Shown: piece after piece, positions 1 through 8,363 of the stretch
Position numbering within the stretch: the first letter of the stretch is position 1
Layout: each line of letters opens with the position of its first letter
Source of the DNA: Tautonia plasticadhaerens
Lineage (GTDB): Bacteria > Planctomycetota > Planctomycetia > Isosphaerales > Isosphaeraceae
NCBI RefSeq assembly: GCF_007752535.1
Contig: NZ_CP036426.1
Coordinates: 4,216,001-4,280,000 of the forward strand
Reading direction: 5' to 3'
Length of the DNA stretch: 64,000 bases
Notes under the pieces: generated by a model
Seen by the model: only the letters and a program-made list of their open reading frames with translations
What the model was told of the DNA's origin: nothing
Database searches by the model: none
Program-made: the position numbers and the translations under genes

Positions 1-272
1 GGCCAGGAGTTGCTCCCCTCCAAGGGTCGCAGAGGGTCGTACCCGGGAGGTTGGGCGAGCATTCGCTCCCCCGAGGGCCAATGCGGTCCCCTGGGTATGC
101 TGTGTTGAACAGATACGCAGAACCGATCTCTTCTACGGGGATTCCATCATAGCCAATGCTCCCATGCAAGTCCCCGGGGCATGGCTCGTCCGCTTCTGCC
201 TGGTAAGCTAGGCAGATCGCTTCAGGTCAGGGCTCCGACCCGACCGGCAATCTCGTCGCCCAGGACCACGCC
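1..272. other. Left-edge intergenic region
   Basis: No convincing coding region is seen here. It holds the upstream region of the amidohydrolase gene; I see no clear promoter or repeat. Confidence 0.4.
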
Positions 273-1199
273 ATGCACCGCCGCCAATTCCTCCGGGCCG
301 CTGCCGCATCCCCGCTCCTGGCCTCGTCCGGGCTCGTCCGGGCCGTGGAAGACGACGATCGCCCGCCCGTGGTCGACACGCACCTGCACTGCTTCGCCGG
401 ACCGGACGACCCCCGCTTCCCCTACCATCCCGACGGACCGTATCAGCCGGAGATGCCGGCCCCGCCCGAGCGCCTGCTGCGGCTCATGGCCGAGGCGGGC
501 GTGGACTACGCCGTCGTCGTCCACCCCGAGCCCTACCAGGACGACCACCGCTACCTGGAGCACTGCGTCGACGTGGGAGGGGAGAAGCTCAAGGGCACCT
601 GCCTGTTCTTCGCCGACGAGCCCGGCTCGATCGACCGGATGACCGCACTGGTCAGGCGCCGGGAGGGGCAGATCGTCGCCGCCCGCATCCACGCCTACGC
701 CCCCGACCGGCTGCCGCCCTTCGGCACCCCGGAGCTTCGGGCCCTCTGGGAGCAGATCGGCGAGTTGGGCCTTGCGGTGCAGCTTCACTTCGAGCCCCGC
801 TACGCCCCCGGCTTCGAGCCGCTGATCGAGGCGTTCCCCGGGACGACGGTGATCATCGACCACCTGGGGCGGCCCTTCCAGGGCACGCCGGAGGAGCACG
901 CCGTCGTGGTCGGCTGGTCCCGGTTCCCCAACACCATCATGAAGCTCTCGTCGCTTCCGGAGCGGGGCCAGTATCCCCACCGGGACATCGCCCCGGTGAA
1001 CAGGTCGCTGACCGACGCCTACGGCCCCGACCGGCTGATCTACGGCGGCGGCTTCAACGCCGAGGCGACCCCGGAGTCGTATCGGGCCTACCGTGAGCGG
1101 CTGCGGTCGTACCTGACGCACCTGACCGCCGAGCAACAGGCGAAGGTCCTGGGCGGGAATGCGGCGAGGTTGTTCGGCTTCGGGGCAGGAGGCTATTGA
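273..1199 (+). CDS. Secreted amidohydrolase (amidohydrolase-2 family)
   Basis: Predicted metal-dependent hydrolase of the amidohydrolase-2 family, 308 residues, probably exported. The N-terminus MHRRQFLRAAAA carries a twin-arginine-like RRQF motif followed by a short hydrophobic, Ala-rich stretch. The metal-binding HxH is visible in DTHLHCF near residue 35, and a second histidine in IIDHLGRP near residue 195. Near residue 255 the sequence reads IYGGGFNAEATPE where most relatives have G-S/T-D-F-P, so the usual metal or catalytic Asp appears to be Gly. Substrate unknown. The next gene is convergent. Confidence 0.8.
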   Translation: MHRRQFLRAAAASPLLASSGLVRAVEDDDRPPVVDTHLHCFAGPDDPRFPYHPDGPYQPEMPAPPERLLRLMAEAGVDYAVVVHPEPYQDDHRYLEHCVDVGGEKLKGTCLFFADEPGSIDRMTALVRRREGQIVAARIHAYAPDRLPPFGTPELRALWEQIGELGLAVQLHFEPRYAPGFEPLIEAFPGTTVIIDHLGRPFQGTPEEHAVVVGWSRFPNTIMKLSSLPERGQYPHRDIAPVNRSLTDAYGPDRLIYGGGFNAEATPESYRAYRERLRSYLTHLTAEQQAKVLGGNAARLFGFGAGGY

Positions 1200-1216
1200 A
1201 GGGCGCAGATGACAGA

Positions 1217-1720
1217 TCAGCCATCGTCCTGCTCCGCTGACCGATTCCACTCCTCGAACCAGAGGCACAGGTTGTCCCGGAACTCGGGCAGCGACCCGGC
1301 GACCACCTGGAGCCGGCCGTCCTCGTGGCTCCAGCGGTAGACCGTCTCTTCCCCACTGAGCCGGTCGATCAGGTAGTAGTTCTGGTCGGCTTCGTTGCCG
1401 ATGACCAGATAATCGTCCGGCCAGGGGATGTCGTCGAAGAACGTGCCCGGCTCCTGATCTCGCACGAACCGGTTGAACTCGATGACCCGCCCGGGGTCGT
1501 CGGCGAAGTCCCACTCGGTCACCGGGTCGTGCCACGCCGGCTGCCTGTCCAGGAGCCATCGGGGATACTCGACCATGAACCGGCGGTAGGACGCCGGCAG
1601 CGGGAAGCCGAGGGCGTGTTCGATGCGGTCGAGGTCGGCTTCCGTCATCTGCTCCCACCTATCGAAGAAGCCTCGTGGATCGGCCCGCCGGGCAAGAGCC
1701 AGGGCTCGTGAGAAAGTCAT
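1217..1720 (-). CDS. SMI1/KNR4 (SUKH) family protein
   Basis: 167 residues with the SUKH-fold signature: the opening helix TEADLDRIEHALGFPLPASY (residues 26-45), a central DDYLVIGNEADQNYYLID strand pair and an acidic C-terminus with LCLWFEEWN. SUKH proteins are known as immunity proteins to secreted nuclease or deaminase toxins and as general regulatory adaptors. No toxin gene is adjacent, so the role here is open. It is convergent with the amidohydrolase gene. Confidence 0.75.
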   Translation of the reverse strand: MTFSRALALARRADPRGFFDRWEQMTEADLDRIEHALGFPLPASYRRFMVEYPRWLLDRQPAWHDPVTEWDFADDPGRVIEFNRFVRDQEPGTFFDDIPWPDDYLVIGNEADQNYYLIDRLSGEETVYRWSHEDGRLQVVAGSLPEFRDNLCLWFEEWNRSAEQDDG

Positions 1721-1767
1721 CGGAGAGGCGATTCAGGTTGGTGTCGGAAGGCAAGGGACAGGCTACC

Positions 1768-2469
1768 CTACGCCGATTCCTTCTGGGCCAAGCAGAGGGT
1801 GCTCATCATCCCGAGCAGCAGCAAAGCGATGCTCAGGGCGCTGACCAGGAGCAGCACCAGGACGATCCCGGCGGGGCTGAGCCCGAGTGCCGGGAGGGCG
1901 CGGAAGCCGCCGATCAGCAGGCCGACGCCGCCAAGGTAGCAGGCGAACTCGGCCCGGCGGCGGCGCAGGGGGACCTTGCTCAACCGGTTGACCCCGTGGC
2001 GGATGATGAGCCCCATCGTCAGGAAGATCAGGCCCGCCACGATCGCCAGGCCGATCCCCAGGAGGACCTCGGCACGGCCGCCGTGGTTCCGCAGCAGGGC
2101 CAGGGTCGCCAGGGGGACGATGGCGACCCCGGCGAGCGAGCAGGCCACCAGGGCAACCCGGGCGTCGAACGTCTCGGTGCCCAGGCGAAGGCCGAGCAGG
2201 GAGCGGATCGTCGTCTTCTTGAGCATCTGGACCTCCTGAGTGGCGCGCATCCGGAGCAACGGAGGGACGGAGCCGAGGGCCTGCCGCCAGAGCCACCACG
2301 CCGCCCGCCTCGGCCCCACCTGCGGGCGGATGAAGTCGTCGTATTCCTCGATCAGGTCGCCCAGGAACGCTTCTCGGCACTCCTCCGGGGCGACCAGCCG
2401 GACCAGGCAGCGGACGGCTCTCCATGAGCCGGCCGGGTCGTCCGGGGGCCGTTGGTCGGTGCCGGTCAT
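1768..2469 (-). CDS. Permease-prefix-like membrane protein, PadR partner
   Basis: 233 residues. The N-terminal third (RLVAPEECREAFLGDLIEEY around residues 25-45) resembles the prefix domain found ahead of FtsX/MacB-type permeases in Acidobacteria and Planctomycetes. About four hydrophobic segments follow (near residues 105, 135, 175 and 205), with no permease domain after them. Its ATG overlaps the stop codon of the upstream PadR gene (ATGA), so the two are translationally coupled. The likely role is a PadR-controlled membrane protein; substrate unknown. Confidence 0.6.
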   Translation of the reverse strand: MTGTDQRPPDDPAGSWRAVRCLVRLVAPEECREAFLGDLIEEYDDFIRPQVGPRRAAWWLWRQALGSVPPLLRMRATQEVQMLKKTTIRSLLGLRLGTETFDARVALVACSLAGVAIVPLATLALLRNHGGRAEVLLGIGLAIVAGLIFLTMGLIIRHGVNRLSKVPLRRRRAEFACYLGGVGLLIGGFRALPALGLSPAGIVLVLLLVSALSIALLLLGMMSTLCLAQKESA

Positions 2470-2810
2470 GCCATGCCCCCGATCGGCTGGCCGGCGCCCC
2501 CCAGCCCCTCCCGCATCCGCTCGATGACCTGGAGGGTGTGCCGGAGTGCTTCCAGGCCAGGCGGCTCGACCTTGAAGAAGCGTTTGGCTCGCCCCCGGCG
2601 TTCCACAGTAGGGTCGCCGGAGCGGGACGAGACGTAGCCCTTGGCCTCCAGGCGGTCGAGGGTGGCGTAGACGGCCCCCAGCGAGGCCGACCGCCCGGCT
2701 TGTTGCTCGATCTCCCGCCGGACGGTCATGCCGTAGGCGTCCTCACCCAGCCGCAGCAGGGCCAGCAGGACCAGTTGCTCGAATGTCCCCAGCAGGTCGT
2801 CAGCGGGCAT
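2466..2810 (-). CDS. PadR family transcriptional regulator
   Basis: 114-residue winged-helix repressor of the PadR type. The N-terminus GTFEQLVLLALLRLGEDAYG is the classic helix pair, followed by LGAVYATLDRLEAKGYVSS (recognition helix and wing) and a C-terminal dimerisation helix. It heads an operon with the membrane protein at 1768-2469. A perfect TTCTACA/TGTAGAA dyad 16 bases upstream of its start is the likely autoregulatory operator. Confidence 0.9.
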   Translation of the reverse strand: MPADDLLGTFEQLVLLALLRLGEDAYGMTVRREIEQQAGRSASLGAVYATLDRLEAKGYVSSRSGDPTVERRGRAKRFFKVEPPGLEALRHTLQVIERMREGLGGAGQPIGGMA

Positions 2811-2825
2811 CGTCCCCTCCCATCA

Positions 2826-2840
2826 TTCTACATTGTAGAA
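2826..2840. promoter_or_regulatory. PadR-type operator dyad
   Basis: TTCTACA-T-TGTAGAA is a perfect inverted repeat with one central base, lying 16 bp upstream of the padR-like start codon. Its position and TACA/TGTA arms fit an autoregulatory site. Assigning it to this regulator is inference. Confidence 0.6.
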
Positions 2841-2965
2841 AAGTAGGGGCGGCGGGATCAAGGGGCCGGCGTGGGACCGAGGACCATGGTGGTCCGGCGA
2901 TGTGGTCCCGGCGGGGCCAGGTGTTGCAAACGCAACCCCTGGCGGGCTTCGTTTGGCAGGCCACG

Positions 2966-2986
2966 AACTTGTCAATCTGACAAGTT
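2966..2986. promoter_or_regulatory. 21-bp dyad upstream of the ycf35-like operon
   Basis: AACTTGTCA-ATC-TGACAAGTT is a perfect 9+9 inverted repeat. The TTGTCA at 2970-2975 could serve as a -35 box, with a weak TAGGGC 18 bp downstream, which would make this an operator over a promoter. The operon starts about 290 bp downstream. The binding protein is unknown. Confidence 0.45.
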
Positions 2987-3279
2987 GCCCGGTAGGGCTA
3001 TCGCCTTCGCCGGCCGGTCGGGGGCTTGCACGCCCGGAACACGTTCGCCGGGGCACCCCTCGGGGCGAGGGCGCCTTGGGGAATTCCCCGACCTGATCCA
3101 GCCGTCGGTTCCGAGGACGGAACAGCCGGAGATTCCCAGAGCCGAGATCGAGGCCCGCAGAGTACGCGAACCATTTCCTCCCAGAACTCATCTCGAACGA
3201 CCCTCTCCGGAGGCTAACTCGTATCCGGACACTGCCCCCCAGCGGATGACGAGCACCAGCAACCCGGGGGCTACCAACA

Positions 3280-3651
3280 GTGAGCCACATCGTCACCATC
3301 AAGACCGAGGTCCGGGACGCCGAGGCGGTCAGGGCCGCCTGCAAGCGGTTGGGCCTCGACGAGCCGGTCCAGGGGACCATCCGACTCTTCTCCGGCGAGT
3401 CCACCGGCCTGCTCATCAGGCTGCCCGGCTGGCACTACCACGCCGTCGTGGACCTCGGCACCGGTCAGATCGACTACGACAACTACGAAGGCCAGTGGGG
3501 CGAGCAGCGACACCTGGACGCCTTCCTCCAGGCGTACGCCCTGGAGAAGGCCAAGATCGAGGCCCGCAAGCTGGGACACTCCGTCCACGAGCAGCCCCTC
3601 CCCGACGGGTCCATCAAGCTGGTGATCCAGGTCGCCGGAGGTGTCTCGTGA
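3280..3651 (+). CDS. DUF1257 (Ycf35-like) protein
   Basis: 123 residues with a GTG start (MSHIVTIKTEVRDAEAVRAA). The family is DUF1257, named Ycf35 in plastids and cyanobacteria; the hallmarks are the opening SHIVTIKT strand, a central LPGWHYHAVVDL and a DNYEGQWG segment. The biochemical function is not established. The stop overlaps the GTG of the next gene by four bases, and an AAA ATPase follows, so the three are one operon. Alternative upstream starts lack this family signature. Confidence 0.85.
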   Translation: MSHIVTIKTEVRDAEAVRAACKRLGLDEPVQGTIRLFSGESTGLLIRLPGWHYHAVVDLGTGQIDYDNYEGQWGEQRHLDAFLQAYALEKAKIEARKLGHSVHEQPLPDGSIKLVIQVAGGVS

Positions 3652-3845
3652 GCAAGGTCATCGAGATCACCGTCGGCCCCAAGGGCGAGACCAGGGTCGA
3701 GACCAAGGGGTTCAGCGGGGGCGAGTGTCGCATCGCCAGCCAGTACGTCGAGCAGGCCCTCGGCCGGCGCACCGCCGAGCAGATGACCGCCGAGTTCTAC
3801 CAAGGCCAGCAGCAGGCCAGCCAGGGCCTCCGGCAGTCGGGTTAA
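3648..3845 (+). CDS. DUF2997 family protein
   Basis: 65-residue protein starting at a GTG within the GTGA overlap with the DUF1257 gene. The sequence runs SKVIEITVGPKGETRVETKG, then a conserved F-S-G-x-x-C-R segment and a helix with LGRRTAEQMTAEFY, which is the DUF2997 pattern. Function unknown. Its pairing with DUF1257 and a Ycf46-like ATPase suggests small adaptor subunits of one AAA machine. Confidence 0.8.
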   Translation: MSKVIEITVGPKGETRVETKGFSGGECRIASQYVEQALGRRTAEQMTAEFYQGQQQASQGLRQSG

Positions 3846-3918
3846 TCATCTCCGGGCCGTGGTGCCCGTCCACGGCCCCCTCTCTCCTGCTGACACCTCT
3901 GATCATTTGGAGCAAGCC

Positions 3919-5760
3919 ATGACGCTCGGCGAGCGCCTGTCGGAGTACGTCCGTGCTGCATTCAGCGGCATCTGGGTCCAGTCCAATGAACACGACGACG
4001 CCATGCTGGAGATCGCTCAAGTCGCCCGGGAGAACGACTGGACGCTGGTCTCGTGGGATATCGACCGGGGTCTGAGCATCAACGGGCAGGTCGCCAATTC
4101 GGAGATCACGCCCGCCGTTGCCGACCCGCTGTCGGCGGTCAAGGTGCTGAACTCCCTGGGTAGTCCGGGCGGTACGACCCTCTTGGTCCTCCGCAACTTC
4201 CACCGCTTCCTGGGCAGCGCCGAGATCGTCCAGGCCCTCGACTCGTCGATCAGCCGGGGCAAGCAGGCCGGTAAGGTCGTGGTTGTCCTTTCCCCCGTGG
4301 TCCAGATTCCGGTCGAACTGGAACGCCTCTTCGTCGTCCTGGAGCACGACCTGCCGGGCAGGGATCAACTCGAAACCATCGCCCGGGGGATCGCCACGGA
4401 GCCGGGGGAACTGCCGGAGGGCGACGACCTGGGCTTGGTCCTCGATGCGGCGTCGGGGCTGACGAGAGTCGAGGCTGAGAACGCTTTCTCGCTATCGCTG
4501 GTACGCCATGGCCAGATTACCCCGGAGACCCTCTGGGAGTTGAAGTCCGGCATGCTCAAGAAGTCCGGCCTGCTGACCCTTCACCGGGGCGGCGAGACCT
4601 TCGACGACCTGGGCGGCCTGGAGGCACTCAAGGCATTCACGAAGAAGGCCCTGACCGGCGGTCGCCGTGGCACGGGGGTACGCCCCCGAGGTGTCTTACT
4701 GCTGGGCGTGCCGGGCACGGGGAAGTCGGCTTTTGCGAAGGCGTTGGGGAATGAGACCGGGCGTCCGACCCTGGTCATGGATGTCGGGGCTCTGATGGGT
4801 TCGCTGGTGGGTCAAACCGAAGCCAACATCCGCCAGGCGTTGCGGATCGCCGATGCCATGGCCCCCTCGATCCTCTTCATCGACGAGATCGAGAAGGCTC
4901 TGGCGGGGGTACAGTCCAGCGGCCAGACCGACAGCGGAGTCGGTGCCCGGCTGTTCGGAACCCTGTTGTCCTGGTTGAACGACCATGAATCCGATGTCTT
5001 CGTGGTCGCCACTTCCAACGACATCTCCAAGTTGCCCCCAGAGTTCAGTCGGGCCGAGCGCTGGGACGGGACGTTCTTCATCGACCTTCCCGGCCAGATG
5101 GAACGGCTCGGCATCTGGGACCTTTACATCAACAAGTTCGGCATCAACCCCGACCAGTCGTGTCCGATGGACGAAGGCTGGACGGGAGCGGAAATACGGT
5201 CGGCGTGCCGGCTGTCGGCCCTCCTGGACGTACCCCTGGTCGAGGCGGCCCGGAACGTCGTGCCCGTCTCCGTGACGGCAATCGAGTCGGTGGAACGGCT
5301 GCGAAACTGGGCCAGCGGGATGCAAGACCACCCGGAGATCGTCCGGGATATCCTGCCCCCGGACATCTACGAGCGGATGCTTGCCGGGGAGTTCCGGCAC
5401 CCACGAGCGGGCAGCAACCAACTCTGGCAAGTCGTCTCGGTCTACGCCCTGATGGGCCGGCTGGGCGGCTCTCACGGCTATAGCGTCGTGAGCCTCTGGC
5501 CCCGGAGCCTCTCGGGGGTCCGGTACGCCGGGGGCGAGTTGGGCGCCACGTCGTTCTTCCGGCCCCGGGGCGAAATCCCGGAGATGCTCCGGGCCTTGAT
5601 GGGCCAGGGCGAGGCCGTCCACTTCGGGAGCGATCCGCCCCGGGTGGACGGGTCCTGGGTGGTCACCATGAGGGACGAGATGGAGCCGACCACGGTCGGG
5701 GACATCGTTGACGGCTGGGGGGAACGGGTCTCGGCTTCGAAAGCCGACGGCGTCGGGTAG
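3919..5760 (+). CDS. Ycf46-like AAA ATPase
   Basis: 613 residues from the ATG at 3919; an upstream GTG at 3859 would add 20 residues. The N-terminal 220 residues match the Ycf46 layout, including LLVLRNFHRFLG (88-99) and VVVLSPVVQIPVELE (121-135). The AAA module has Walker A GVPGTGKS (263-270), Walker B ILFIDEIEK (318-326) and an arginine-finger region FSRAERWDGTFF. About 200 further residues follow a helical lid, more than in typical Ycf46. It is the third gene of the Ycf35-DUF2997 operon and is probably an unfoldase or assembly ATPase; the client is unknown. Confidence 0.85.
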   Translation: MTLGERLSEYVRAAFSGIWVQSNEHDDAMLEIAQVARENDWTLVSWDIDRGLSINGQVANSEITPAVADPLSAVKVLNSLGSPGGTTLLVLRNFHRFLGSAEIVQALDSSISRGKQAGKVVVVLSPVVQIPVELERLFVVLEHDLPGRDQLETIARGIATEPGELPEGDDLGLVLDAASGLTRVEAENAFSLSLVRHGQITPETLWELKSGMLKKSGLLTLHRGGETFDDLGGLEALKAFTKKALTGGRRGTGVRPRGVLLLGVPGTGKSAFAKALGNETGRPTLVMDVGALMGSLVGQTEANIRQALRIADAMAPSILFIDEIEKALAGVQSSGQTDSGVGARLFGTLLSWLNDHESDVFVVATSNDISKLPPEFSRAERWDGTFFIDLPGQMERLGIWDLYINKFGINPDQSCPMDEGWTGAEIRSACRLSALLDVPLVEAARNVVPVSVTAIESVERLRNWASGMQDHPEIVRDILPPDIYERMLAGEFRHPRAGSNQLWQVVSVYALMGRLGGSHGYSVVSLWPRSLSGVRYAGGELGATSFFRPRGEIPEMLRALMGQGEAVHFGSDPPRVDGSWVVTMRDEMEPTTVGDIVDGWGERVSASKADGVG

Positions 5761-5792
5761 TTCAACCTCCCAGAGTCGTCGAGAAACGAACG

Positions 5793-5820
5793 AGGCCAGC
5801 CGGGTCGGTCCGGCTGGCCT
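5793..5820 (+). terminator. Hairpin after the AAA ATPase gene
   Basis: A perfect 11-bp stem, AGGCCAGCCGG, with loop GTCGGT and the exact complement, begins 33 bases after the stop codon. There is no T-tract, as is common in GC-rich genomes. Confidence 0.6.
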
Positions 5821-5890
5821 CCGGGGTCGAATCAACGGCGGGCGCCCCACCTCGATGTTCCAGCCATAATGCCCTCCAAGAGCGCGATGG

Positions 5891-5921
5891 GGCGGCCCGG
5901 CTCGCCCTGAGCCGGGCCGCC
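5891..5921 (-). terminator. Hairpin after the serine recombinase gene
   Basis: GGCGGCCCGGCTC, a five-base loop, then its exact complement (13-bp stem). It sits just past the recombinase stop, between convergent genes, and may act in both directions. Confidence 0.6.
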
Positions 5922-5927
5922 CTCACT

Positions 5928-8045
5928 CTACCGTCCCGGGCGCGGCCTCGGTCTGGTCAGTTCGGCAAGCCGCCCCTTGTTCGCCCACGTCCGCGGCAGC
6001 CGGCGGAGCTCGCGCAGCCGCCGCAGCTCGGACCCGTCGGCCCAGATCACGTGGTGGCCCTGGGCGTCGCGATGCGCCGTCAACCACCCGACCCGCACCC
6101 ATCGCCGCACCGTGTCTCGCGACACCCCCAGCCGACGCGCCAGCGACGACGGCCGGTATTCGTCGCGGCCGAGGCCGGCCGGGCTGCCGAAGGGCGTGCG
6201 GGCCAGCCCCAGGTGCCAGAGCAGCCGTTGCACCATCCCCCGCGTGAACCGCTCGGCCCGCTTCGGGGGACGGAACCCCTCGACGTTGAGCCGCTCGGCC
6301 ATCGCCGCCGGGCTGAGCCGCTCGGCGCGCCATCCCCGCAGTCGCTCGACCAGTCGGGGGTAGTCGGCCAGGAGGTCGTACCGCTTCACCGGCCGGGACA
6401 TGGCGTGCGACTCGGTCATGCCGCCGGACCAGTGGAGCGTCACATCGACCCGCTCGCTCGCCTTGTCCACGGTGACGGACACGTGGTCAATCAGGAGTCG
6501 GGCGATCCGCTGCCGCTCGGCGGGCGTCGTCGTCGTCGCCTGCCACACCGCCGGCAAGTCGCCGGCCAGCGACCGGATCGTCCGCTCGTCGTCCGGTGAG
6601 AGCCGACCGGGGGCCGACCCCCGCCACCGCTCGTGCTCGTCCTCGAGGCGCCGCTGCGCCCTCAACGCCTCCTCCCAGCGCCGCTCCAACTCGCGGCCGA
6701 CCAGGCGATTCTCCGGCTCGCAGGCCTGGTACTGCCGGGCCGCGCGGTCGGCCTCGCAGCCGGCGCGTTCGAGGCGGAGCCGCCAGTGCCGGGCCAGCTC
6801 GGACCGCTCGCGCTCGACCTCGGCCACCGCCGCCAAGCTCGCCTCCAGCGCCGCCGGCTCCACCGCCGCCAGGACCCGGCCGGCGACCAGCCCGTCGAGC
6901 GCCGGCCCGGAGAGGCTCTGGCAGATCGGCTCGGCGTGGTCGGCCGCCCCGCGGGCACAGGTGTAGCTGTACCGGCCCGTCGCCCCCGAGTACCGCACGA
7001 GCATCCGCCGGCCGCACCGCCCGCACCGCAGGAGTCCGGCCAGCAGCGAGGCCCCCTGCCGCGGCGCGCCGGGGCGGTCCCGGCGGGCCCGGTTGGCCTC
7101 CAGCCGCTCCTGGTTGTCACAGAACCGCTCCCAGGTGATGTAGGCCGGCAGCCGGTCGCGGATCAGCACCAGGCACTCCTCCGGGCGGCGGACCAGCTTG
7201 CCGGTGTCGGGCCGCCCGGGCCGCTTGCGCCGCGGGTCGACCTCCCGGTGGCCGAACCGGTAGGCACCGGCGTAGGCCGGGTGGTGCAGGACGTTCGACA
7301 GCGTCGGGCGGTTCGGCCGCCGCCACTCCAACCCGCCGCGGTTGGGGCCGTGGCGGGGTCGGATCGGGATGCGGACCCCGTGGTGGACCAGGTAGCGGAG
7401 CAGGCCGTGCAGGGTACCCTCGCGGTCGAACCGGTCGAAGATCAGCCGCACGGTCGCCTGGACCTGCTCGTCGGGGTCGATCGCCCACTCGCCCGAGGCG
7501 AGGCGTACGTAGCCCAGCGGCGGGGAGCCCATCGGCTCGCCCCGGCGGGCCTTGTTGAGCCGGCCCTGGCACATCCGCTCCTTGATGACATGAAGTTCTG
7601 CCTCGTTCAACATGCCGTGCAGGCCCAGCAGGAGCCTGTCGTTGTGGTCGGCCGGGTCGTAGACGGCGTCGGCGTCGGCCAGGAGCACGCGGAAGCGGGC
7701 GCAGAGCTCGAGCAGCTGGTGCCAGTCGCGGTTGGACCGGGCCAGCCGGCTCATCTCCAGGCCGAGGATCAGCCCGACGTTGTCGAGCGCCACCTCGGCC
7801 AGCAGCCGCTGGAACCCGGGCCGGCCCTCGATCGACTGGCCGCTCTTGCCCAGGTCGTCGTCGATCGTGGTGACGCGGTCCCGTGGCCACCCGAGGGCGA
7901 CGGCGCGGTCGGCCAGGGCGTACTGCCGGTCGGTGGACTCGCGGTGGTCGAGCACCTGCTGGGGTGTGGATTGGCGGACGTAGACGAAGGCCGCCCGGTC
8001 GAGATGCCAGGGCCGGAGCTTGGGCGAGCGGGTTGCGTCACTCAT
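5928..8045 (-). CDS. Large serine recombinase
   Basis: 705 residues. The N-terminal resolvase domain has the nucleophile region VYVRQSTPQQV (residues 21-31), DDDLGKSGQS and MSRLARSNRDW. A recombinase domain follows (LGYVRLASG, LHHPAYAGAYRFG), then a zinc ribbon (LRCGRCGRRM with a second Cys pair at YTCARG and ICQSLSG), a long Arg/Glu-rich coiled coil, and an unusual extra C-terminal helix-turn-helix region (SLARRLGVSRDTVRRWV). Such enzymes integrate, excise or invert DNA between att sites. No other phage or transposon genes are next to it. A split reductase gene abuts its upstream side, which suggests an att site there. Confidence 0.9.
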   Translation of the reverse strand: MSDATRSPKLRPWHLDRAAFVYVRQSTPQQVLDHRESTDRQYALADRAVALGWPRDRVTTIDDDLGKSGQSIEGRPGFQRLLAEVALDNVGLILGLEMSRLARSNRDWHQLLELCARFRVLLADADAVYDPADHNDRLLLGLHGMLNEAELHVIKERMCQGRLNKARRGEPMGSPPLGYVRLASGEWAIDPDEQVQATVRLIFDRFDREGTLHGLLRYLVHHGVRIPIRPRHGPNRGGLEWRRPNRPTLSNVLHHPAYAGAYRFGHREVDPRRKRPGRPDTGKLVRRPEECLVLIRDRLPAYITWERFCDNQERLEANRARRDRPGAPRQGASLLAGLLRCGRCGRRMLVRYSGATGRYSYTCARGAADHAEPICQSLSGPALDGLVAGRVLAAVEPAALEASLAAVAEVERERSELARHWRLRLERAGCEADRAARQYQACEPENRLVGRELERRWEEALRAQRRLEDEHERWRGSAPGRLSPDDERTIRSLAGDLPAVWQATTTTPAERQRIARLLIDHVSVTVDKASERVDVTLHWSGGMTESHAMSRPVKRYDLLADYPRLVERLRGWRAERLSPAAMAERLNVEGFRPPKRAERFTRGMVQRLLWHLGLARTPFGSPAGLGRDEYRPSSLARRLGVSRDTVRRWVRVGWLTAHRDAQGHHVIWADGSELRRLRELRRLPRTWANKGRLAELTRPRPRPGR

Positions 8046-8190
8046 GGCCGGCCTCCTCGCTTCGGGTGGCCGCCAGGAGCCTGGCGAGGAGTTGGCCGAG
8101 CAGGTCGCGGAGCTGTCGCTGCCGGTCGGCCGGCAGGCGGGCCCAGATCGTCGGTGCGACCGTCGGCGGTGGGCAGGGCGCCGTCGTCAG
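8038..8190 (-). CDS. Possible short ORF coupled to the recombinase
   Basis: An open stretch upstream of the recombinase ends at a TGA (8038-8040) just inside the recombinase start, so the two overlap by eight bases. Its C-terminus reads APTIWARLPADRQRQLRDLL and then a Leu/Ala/Arg-rich helix, which is protein-like. There is no ATG, GTG or TTG in frame; a CTG at 8190 would give 50 residues. It could be a leader peptide gene or the remnant of a larger one. Confidence 0.3.
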   Translation of the reverse strand: MTTAPCPPPTVAPTIWARLPADRQRQLRDLLGQLLARLLAATRSEEAGHE

Positions 8191-8363
8191 GCGCGGGGGG
8201 GAGCGTTGTGACGGGGGGCGACGGACATGCGATGTCTCCCGATGCCGAGGTCAGGTGATGTCGGCACCACGCCGCCAGCTCAAGCAGCGCGGCGGCGCTG
8301 ATCGTAACCGCCGCCGGGGGTGCTGCACCACCGGTCGCTTGAGGTGCAGTCTGCTTGGCACGT

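Noticed and set aside
222-1658. A 478-codon minus-strand frame over the amidohydrolase and SMI1 genes
   Set aside because: It overlaps two better supported genes and shows no recognisable domain.
6633-8258. A 541-codon open frame opposite the serine recombinase
   Set aside because: Antisense shadow; no domain and Pro/Arg/Gln-rich composition, while the minus-strand recombinase has full catalytic motifs.
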